The notes under the pieces: generated by a model | Databases searched by the model: none | Seen by the model: only the letters and a program-made list of their open reading frames with translations | What the model was told of the DNA's origin: nothing | Made by a program: the position numbers and the translations under genes | NCBI GenBank assembly: GCA_964580435.1 | Contig: CAZOKP010000093.1 | Coordinates: forward strand, 1-10,020 | DNA: 10,020 nucleotides | Reading direction: 5' to 3' | Origin: CAZKEW01 sp964580435 | GTDB taxonomy: Bacteria; Acidobacteriota; Aminicenantia; Aminicenantales; UBA8522 | In this document: piece after piece, positions 5,814 to 10,020 of the stretch | Numbering within the stretch: position 1 is the first letter of the stretch | Layout: each line of letters begins with the position of its first letter

Positions 5814-6921
5814 ATATAGAATCGCACTGATGCCCGGCGACGGTGTCGGACGGGACGTCATGGACGCCGCCCTGATCGTCCTCAAGAAGCTTGGTGTGGA
5901 CGCCATGTTTGTTCATGGCGATATCGGCTGGGAGTTCTGGATGAAAGAAGGGAATCCTCTTCCCGACCGCACCCTCAAGCTCCTCAAAGAGACCGATGTC
6001 TGCCTCTTTGGAGCCATCACATCCAAGCCCAAGGAGGACGCGGCCGCCGAACTGGATCCTTCCCTCAAAGGCAAAGGACTTTCCTATTTCAGCCCGATCG
6101 TCCGGCTGCGCCAGGAGTTTGACCTATATACGAACCTGAGGCCCTGCAAGGCTTACGTCGGCAATCCCCTTAACTACAAGGACGGGATCGACCTGGTGAT
6201 TTTCCGAGAGAACACGGAAGGCATGTACGCCGGAGTGGAATTCTTTCCTCTTCCCCAGGGAGTCCGGGATGCTCTGCTCGTCCATCCCAAGATGAAGGTG
6301 TTCAAGGATACGCCTTTGAACGAGATCGCTGTATCGACGCGGATTATGACCAGAAAAGGCTGCTCGCGGATCGTTCGGGCGGCCTTTGAATATGCCCGCA
6401 AAAACAAACGCCGCTCCGTGACGATCGTCGAAAAGCCCAATGTCCTCAGGGAAACAGGCGGCCTGATGCTCGGTATCGCCAGGGATATCGCCAAGGAATA
6501 TCCAGAGATCCCGTTCAAGGAAGCGAATATCGATGCCATGTGCATGTGGCTCATAAAAAACCCGCTTGACTATGATGTCCTGGTGGCGGAGAATCTGTTT
6601 GGAGACATCATCTCCGACCTGGGAGCACAGCTTGTCGGGGGCCTTGGGTTTGCCTGCAGCGGCAATATCGGCGACGCCTATGCGGTCTTTGAGCCAACGC
6701 ACGGCTCGGCTCCCAAGTATGCCGGTCAGTACAAAGTCAACCCGATGGCGATGCTGCTGGCGGTGAAGATGATGCTCGAATGGCTCGGCGAGACGGAGAA
6801 GGCGAGACGCTTGGAAGAAGCGATCGCCGAAGTCATCAGAGAAGGGAAGGTTAGAACCTACGATATGGGCGGCAAATCCTCGACGCTTGATGTCGGCCGC
6901 GCCGTTGCGGGAAAGCTCTAG
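5806..6921 (+). CDS. isocitrate/homoisocitrate/isopropylmalate dehydrogenase family, NADP-type signature
   Basis: This metal-dependent beta-decarboxylating dehydrogenase turns a 2-hydroxy tricarboxylic acid such as isocitrate into a 2-oxo acid + CO2, or carboxylates in reverse. The 371 residues fit the short archaeal-type family. Visible residues are Ser96, Arg102 and Arg112 (FSPIVRLRQEFDLYTNLRP), Arg134 and Tyr141 (FRENTEGMYAG), Lys210 (VEKPNV), Asp243, and Asp267 with Asp271 (GDIISDLG). Ser96 matches the isocitrate-binding serine of isocitrate dehydrogenase, but the neighbouring Asn is Ile98. Cofactor region HGSAPKYAGQYKVNP (299-313) has Lys304, Tyr305 and Val311, which match the NADP-binding residues of E. 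coli isocitrate dehydrogenase and differ from the Asp-Ile of NAD enzymes. ATG 5806 has AGGAAGGAG at 5791-5799 and overlaps the upstream stop. Isocitrate is the best guess; homoisocitrate and isopropylmalate remain possible. Confidence 0.87.
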   Translation: MARYRIALMPGDGVGRDVMDAALIVLKKLGVDAMFVHGDIGWEFWMKEGNPLPDRTLKLLKETDVCLFGAITSKPKEDAAAELDPSLKGKGLSYFSPIVRLRQEFDLYTNLRPCKAYVGNPLNYKDGIDLVIFRENTEGMYAGVEFFPLPQGVRDALLVHPKMKVFKDTPLNEIAVSTRIMTRKGCSRIVRAAFEYARKNKRRSVTIVEKPNVLRETGGLMLGIARDIAKEYPEIPFKEANIDAMCMWLIKNPLDYDVLVAENLFGDIISDLGAQLVGGLGFACSGNIGDAYAVFEPTHGSAPKYAGQYKVNPMAMLLAVKMMLEWLGETEKARRLEEAIAEVIREGKVRTYDMGGKSSTLDVGRAVAGKL

Positions 6922-6930
6922 GAGTCAGGG

Positions 6931-8196
6931 ATGTCCGTGGGCAAGACGGTCATCGAAAAGATCATCCAGCATCATACGGATGACGAGGTCATGCCTGGAC
7001 GGATCGTCTGGATGGACCTGGATATCCGCTCGGCCCGGGATTTCGGCGGCCCGAACGTGGTCAAGAACTACGAGAGGGAATACGCCGGGCTTCCGCTCGC
7101 CGACAAGACAAAGACCTTTTTCACCTTCGACCTCTGCGCCCCGGCCTGCACCCTCCGATATGCCGATAACCAGCAGGCCTGCCGCGATTTCGCCCTCAAA
7201 CAGGGCCTGGAGGTCTTCGACGTGGACAGGGGCATCGGCACGCATGTGCTCCTGGAGGAGGGTTTGGCGCAGCCAAACAGCACGGTCGTCGGCACAGACA
7301 GCCATATGAACATCCTCGGCGCTGTCGGGTGCTTTGGCCAGGGAATGGGCGACGTGGATATCGCCTTCGCCTTTCGCGCCGGGAGAACCTGGTTCGAAGT
7401 TCCGGAAACGGTGAAGGTCATTCTCAAAGGGACCTTCGAGCGGCCCACCACGGCGAAAGATCTGACTTTGTTTCTCCTCAAAGAATTGGGGACGAAAAAG
7501 ATCGCCCTCAGAGCGGCCGAGTTTTATGGCCCTGCGGTGGCCGGCCTTACTCTTGCCGGTCGCCTTACCCTGGCGAGCATGATCACAGAAATGGCCGGTA
7601 TTATCGGGTTTATTCCGGATGGGTTCGAAGCGGCGAAACAAGAGCTGATAAGCTCGATAAGACCGCCCCGAGCGATTTTTCCTTCTGTTTCGGCCGACGA
7701 AGGAGCGGCCTATGCCGAAATCCTTGAGCTCGATATCCACGGCCTCCCTCCTCAAGTCGCCGCTCCGTTTTCTCCGACAAATGTGAAGCCCGCGTCGGAG
7801 CTCCGCGGGACGAAGATCCACTCGGGGTTCATCGGGTCATGCACGAACGGCAGGTTCGAGGATTTCGCCGAAGCGGCAAAGATCCTCAAAGGCAGGAAGG
7901 TCAAGAAGGGGATCATGCTGAAAATCGTGCCGGCGACGCGGCGCGTCTATGAAGAACTCCTGTCGCGGGGCATCCTCGAGGACCTGTTTGAAAGCGGAGC
8001 CATCATTCACAACCCGGGGTGCGGCGGCTGCGCCGAGGGCCATGTCGGGCTGACCGGAAAGGGCGAGGTCCAGATCAGCACGGGCAATAGAAACTTTGCC
8101 GGGAAGCAGGGCAAAGGCGAGACCTATCTCGCCGGTCCCGCGGTCGTCGCGGCCTCCTGCGTTTTAGGCCACATCGCCGGTGCCGAGGATCTTTGA
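6931..8196 (+). CDS. aconitase/isopropylmalate isomerase family, large (LeuC-type) subunit, second divergent copy
   Basis: This second [4Fe-4S] hydro-lyase large subunit (421 residues) is clearly diverged from the copy at 4060. Cluster cysteines are intact: Cys304 (GSCTNG), Cys364 and Cys367 (NPGCGGCAEG). His105, Asp123, His125, Glu197 (AAEFYG) and Arg387 (GNRNFAGK) are kept. Two positions differ from the aconitase pattern: the Asp-His pair is Asp67-Leu68 (FTFDLCAPA), and the second substrate Arg is Lys392. SDSHT reads TDSHM. So the cluster should form, but proton transfer and substrate binding may differ; a different substrate or only one half of the isomerisation is possible. AGGAG at 6920-6924 serves ATG 6931, nine bases after the dehydrogenase stop. 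The small-subunit gene follows at once. Confidence 0.86.
   Translation: MSVGKTVIEKIIQHHTDDEVMPGRIVWMDLDIRSARDFGGPNVVKNYEREYAGLPLADKTKTFFTFDLCAPACTLRYADNQQACRDFALKQGLEVFDVDRGIGTHVLLEEGLAQPNSTVVGTDSHMNILGAVGCFGQGMGDVDIAFAFRAGRTWFEVPETVKVILKGTFERPTTAKDLTLFLLKELGTKKIALRAAEFYGPAVAGLTLAGRLTLASMITEMAGIIGFIPDGFEAAKQELISSIRPPRAIFPSVSADEGAAYAEILELDIHGLPPQVAAPFSPTNVKPASELRGTKIHSGFIGSCTNGRFEDFAEAAKILKGRKVKKGIMLKIVPATRRVYEELLSRGILEDLFESGAIIHNPGCGGCAEGHVGLTGKGEVQISTGNRNFAGKQGKGETYLAGPAVVAASCVLGHIAGAEDL
8185..8189 (+). promoter_or_regulatory. ribosome-binding site that decides the second small-subunit start
   Basis: GAGGA sits eight bases before ATG 8198. It lies downstream of the alternative GTG at 8180 and so cannot serve that start. 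It supports beginning the small subunit at 8198, one base after the preceding stop. Confidence 0.55.
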
Positions 8197-8197
8197 G

Positions 8198-8746
8198 ATG
8201 GAAAAGACGTCGTGCCGCGGCAGGATTTGGGTACTCCGGAACCGCGCCGGCCGATTGATCGAAGACATCGACACGGACCAGATTTTCCACAACGCCTTTC
8301 TTCATATCACCGAGATCTCGGAGATGGGGCAGCATGCGTTCGGGAACCTGGAAGGATGGAAGGATTTTGCGGCTAAGGCCCGGCCGGGAGATATCCTTGT
8401 CGCCGGCCGGAATTTCGGGGCGGGCTCTTCCCGCCAACAGGCCGTCGACTGCTTTATTGCCCTAAAGACCGGAGCGATCCTGGCACCTTCTTTTTCCTCG
8501 ATCTATTTCCGGAATGCCGTCAATTCCGGGTTGCCGATTCTCAGATGCGGGGCGCTCGAAGAATTGGTCGGCCAGCGTCGCCTGGAATCCGGGGACGAGA
8601 TTGAGGTCGATGTTCGGGCCGGCAAAGGCCTCAACCTGAGCAAGAATATTCGATTCGAAGTCGAGCCCATGAGCGCGGTTCAATGGGAAATCTTTCGGGC
8701 GGGGAACCTGTTCGCCTTCGGAAGGGCCCTCAACCGGAGAAGCTGA
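8198..8746 (+). CDS. aconitase/isopropylmalate isomerase family, small (LeuD-type) subunit, second copy
   Basis: This is the partner of the divergent large subunit just upstream. From ATG 8198 it has 182 residues; starting at GTG 8180 would add six. ATG is preferred because GAGGA at 8185-8189 is well placed. Typical features are IEDIDTDQIF (21-30), NFGAGSSRQQA (72-82, with Ser78 and Arg79) and SSIYFRNAVNSGLP (100-113). In the specificity loop AFLHIT (33-38), a His falls where homoaconitase has Arg (YLRT). The usual SSRE/H is SSRQ. The loop thus differs from that of the first small subunit, which implies the two isomerases do not share exactly the same substrate. Its stop is one base before the tsaB start. 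Confidence 0.86.
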   Translation: MEKTSCRGRIWVLRNRAGRLIEDIDTDQIFHNAFLHITEISEMGQHAFGNLEGWKDFAAKARPGDILVAGRNFGAGSSRQQAVDCFIALKTGAILAPSFSSIYFRNAVNSGLPILRCGALEELVGQRRLESGDEIEVDVRAGKGLNLSKNIRFEVEPMSAVQWEIFRAGNLFAFGRALNRRS

Positions 8747-8747
8747 G

Positions 8748-9428
8748 ATGCTTATCCTGGCCCTGGACACGACAACGGGCAGCGGCTCTGTCGCCCTCCT
8801 TGAAAAAACGCGACTCCTCGGGGAAATCAACGCTGAAACCTCGGGTTCGCACTCCGCCAGGCTTCTCCGTTCGGTAGATCATATTCTGCGGGCGAACTCT
8901 CTAAAGATTGAGGACATGGCTGGGTTTGCCGTTGCGGCCGGGCCGGGTTCCTTCACCGGCATCCGCATCGGGCTGAGCACGATCAAGGCTTTTGCCTTTG
9001 CTTCTGGCAAACCGGTCGCTCCTGTCTCCACGCTCTCGGCCTTGGCTCTGAAGCTCAAGGACTCGAGGAGCCGTCTGGTCTCGCCTTTCCTTGACGCTAA
9101 GAAAGGCGAAATCTATGCGGCCCTTTTTGAATACAAGGGCGAAGCGATTGATGAGGTCATCCCGCAGGGAGCGTACACTCCGGATCAATTCTTGTCCGCG
9201 CTCCCTGGGCACAGAATGATCACCCTGATCGGGAACGGCGTCGAGGTTTACAAGGAAAAGATCCAGGCTTATTTGAAGGACAAAGCCAGGCTCTCCGCCC
9301 GTTCCCCTTTCATCGCCTACGAAGTGGGAGTGCTGGGGTACGACATCCTGAAGAAAGGTCGTGGGGTGCGCGGCGAAGAGCTCCAGCCTCTCTATTTTCG
9401 AAAATCCCAGGCGGAGGAGAAGAGATAG
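8748..9428 (+). CDS. tsaB: TsaB, tRNA threonylcarbamoyladenosine (t6A) biosynthesis protein
   Basis: TsaB is the non-catalytic ASKHA-fold partner of TsaD in the complex that transfers threonylcarbamoyl to A37 of ANN-decoding tRNAs, in the cytosol. The 226 residues fit the family (~220-235). The N-terminus MLILALDTTTGSGSVALL is diagnostic, as are the HSARLL stretch (36-41) and AGPGSFTGIRIGLSTIKAFA (64-83). The rest follows the usual pattern, including a DAKKGEIYAALF segment (116-127). ATG 8748 lies one base after the previous stop, with GGAGA at 8736-8740. It is probably housekeeping, cotranscribed by proximity with the tricarboxylate genes. The neighbouring rimI gene is a common bacterial association. 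Confidence 0.93.
   Translation: MLILALDTTTGSGSVALLEKTRLLGEINAETSGSHSARLLRSVDHILRANSLKIEDMAGFAVAAGPGSFTGIRIGLSTIKAFAFASGKPVAPVSTLSALALKLKDSRSRLVSPFLDAKKGEIYAALFEYKGEAIDEVIPQGAYTPDQFLSALPGHRMITLIGNGVEVYKEKIQAYLKDKARLSARSPFIAYEVGVLGYDILKKGRGVRGEELQPLYFRKSQAEEKR
9414..9420 (+). promoter_or_regulatory. orphan ribosome-binding site before the rimI-like gene
   Basis: GGAGGAG lies near the end of tsaB, in front of no ATG, GTG or TTG in the acetyltransferase frame. An in-frame ATA at 9425, overlapping the TAG stop of tsaB, lies four bases after it. It may drive a non-standard start of the next gene, or may be only Glu/Arg codons. Confidence 0.3.
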
Positions 9429-9469
9429 AACAAGAAAAGCTGCCCGGGAGATTATTCTTTCTCAGAAGA

Positions 9470-9916
9470 ATGGAGGAACGGGACCTCCCTTCTGTTCTGG
9501 CGATCGAGAAGCAGTCTTTCCCCAATCCCTGGCATGAAAGCACGTTCAGGGGGGAAATCCAGCATCTCCCGATCTCCTTTCCTCTGGTCATCGTCCATGC
9601 CATGCTCGACAAAGTCATCGGCTACATCGTCTTCTGGCTGATCGGAGAGGAAGTCCAAATCAACAATATTGCCGTTCATCCCGATTTCAGGCGACTGGGA
9701 ATCGCGGAGCAGGTCTTGCGCCAGGTGATTGAGCAGGCCAGATGGAAAGGAGCCAATTTCATCGCCCTGGAGGTTCGCCCCTCCAATAGAGGAGCCCTGG
9801 GGCTGTACAAGAAGATCGGTTTCAAGATGCTGGGTGTGCGGAAGCAATATTACACCAATCCTGCCGAAGATGGCTTTGTCCTCGGGCTGCACATCCGTCC
9901 TGAGCCGGACAATTAA
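9470..9916 (+). CDS. rimI: RimI-like GNAT N-acetyltransferase
   Basis: This GNAT-fold protein belongs to the RimI group, which acetylates the N-terminal amine of ribosomal protein S18 or related targets using acetyl-CoA. The acetyl-CoA-binding loop is INNIAVHPDFRRLGIAEQVL (64-83, with RRLGIA). LEVRPSNRGALGLYKKIGF (100-118) and the end GVRKQYYTNPAEDGFVL (122-138) are typical of RimI. Adjacency to tsaB is the usual bacterial pairing. The 148 residues are at the normal size, but the start is doubtful. ATG 9470 has no ribosome-binding site and sits in a small hairpin (9454-9459 with 9466-9471). The preceding in-frame residues (LFFLRRM) look like the first beta strand of the family. Translation may therefore begin further upstream with a non-standard codon. 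Confidence 0.85.
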   Translation: MEERDLPSVLAIEKQSFPNPWHESTFRGEIQHLPISFPLVIVHAMLDKVIGYIVFWLIGEEVQINNIAVHPDFRRLGIAEQVLRQVIEQARWKGANFIALEVRPSNRGALGLYKKIGFKMLGVRKQYYTNPAEDGFVLGLHIRPEPDN

Positions 9917-9924
9917 TACAAACG

Positions 9925-9936
9925 CAATAATTATTG
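9925..9936. repeat. 12-base perfect palindrome downstream of rimI
   Basis: CAATAATTATTG is its own reverse complement and lies nine bases after the rimI stop. No T-run of terminator type follows, and six A/T-rich base pairs per side make a weak hairpin. It may be an operator-like site or chance in AT-rich spacer. Confidence 0.3.
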
Positions 9937-9943
9937 ATACATT

Positions 9944-10020
9944 GTCATTGCGAGCAACCCTGGGGAGCGAAGCAATCTCTATCTGTTCAGGGGAGATTGC
10001 TTCGTCATTTCGTTCCTCGC
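9944..10020. repeat. dispersed-type inverted repeat (CATTGCGAGC / GAAGCAATCTC), cut by the window end
   Basis: CGAAGCAATCTC at 9968-9979 and GAGATTGCTTCG at 9993-10004 form a perfect 12-base inverted repeat around a 13-base loop. Outside them, TGCGAGCAAC (9949-9958) resembles the reverse complement of the window's last bases (GCGAGGAACG), so the two halves are imperfect copies facing each other. This word pattern is known to me as a dispersed intergenic repeat in several bacterial genomes. It follows the rimI gene and could also fold as a transcript-ending or stabilising hairpin, though no T-run is seen inside the window. Confidence 0.65.

Noticed and set aside
6931..8196. Second LeuC-type gene as a pseudogene
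   Set aside because: Despite two altered active-site residues, the frame is intact at full length, all three cluster cysteines are kept, and it is followed by an intact small-subunit gene.
8180..8197. GTG start at 8180 for the second LeuD-type gene
   Set aside because: GAGGA at 8185-8189 fits ATG 8198, and the added residues are not part of the family's conserved start.
4060..8746. Leucine biosynthesis operon (leuCD-leuB)
   Set aside because: No isopropylmalate synthase is present, there are two isomerase pairs, the dehydrogenase has the isocitrate-type serine and NADP residues, and the specificity loops do not match the isopropylmalate type.

Overview
The window holds one tightly packed plus-strand gene array. 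Its core is seven genes for citrate-type (tricarboxylic acid) metabolism plus one HD-domain hydrolase gene, and it ends in two genes for tRNA t6A/ribosomal-protein modification. The organism looks bacterial. Strong AGGAGG-type Shine-Dalgarno sites precede most genes, many starts overlap the previous stop (ATGA), TTG is used as a start, and tsaB and rimI sit together as in bacteria. Coding sequence is GC-rich and intergenic spacers are AT-rich. The last ~75 bases carry an inverted 'CATTGCGAGC...GAAGCAATCTC' sequence of the kind scattered through genomes of several uncultivated or anaerobic lineages. I suspect an anaerobic, uncultivated phylum (Aminicenantes-like), but this is a guess from style, not proof.

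Layout. Bases 1-180 hold the possible tail of an upstream gene and a good sigma-70-like promoter (130-158). Then come an ATP-grasp acyl-CoA synthetase beta subunit of SucC type with a C-terminal 2[4Fe-4S] ferredoxin domain (181-1749); an AT-rich 81-base gap; the matching SucD-type alpha subunit (1831-2736); a short citrate-synthase-superfamily protein most like citryl-CoA lyase (2733-3512); an HD-domain hydrolase (3513-4046); a first aconitase/isopropylmalate-isomerase (LeuC/LeuD-type) pair (4060-5313, 5310-5813); an isocitrate/isopropylmalate dehydrogenase-family enzyme (5806-6921); a second, divergent LeuC/LeuD-type pair (6931-8196, 8198-8746); tsaB (8748-9428); and a rimI-like acetyltransferase (9470-9916). 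The end of the window (9917-10020) is non-coding with a palindrome and the inverted repeat.

How the genes may work together. Citrate + CoA + ATP to citryl-CoA (SucCD-like synthetase), then citryl-CoA to acetyl-CoA + oxaloacetate (lyase), with aconitase-type isomerase and isocitrate dehydrogenase, gives an unbroken path between 2-oxoglutarate and acetyl-CoA/oxaloacetate. This resembles the two-step citrate cleavage of the Hydrogenobacter reductive TCA cycle. Run the other way, it would make citrate while conserving ATP. No citrate, homocitrate or isopropylmalate synthase of the HMGL-like family is present, which argues against a plain leucine or lysine operon. Features that do not fit a textbook pathway are the ferredoxin domain on the synthetase, the second isomerase pair lacking a conserved catalytic His, and the HD hydrolase in the middle. 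Substrate assignments are inference; family assignments are firm.
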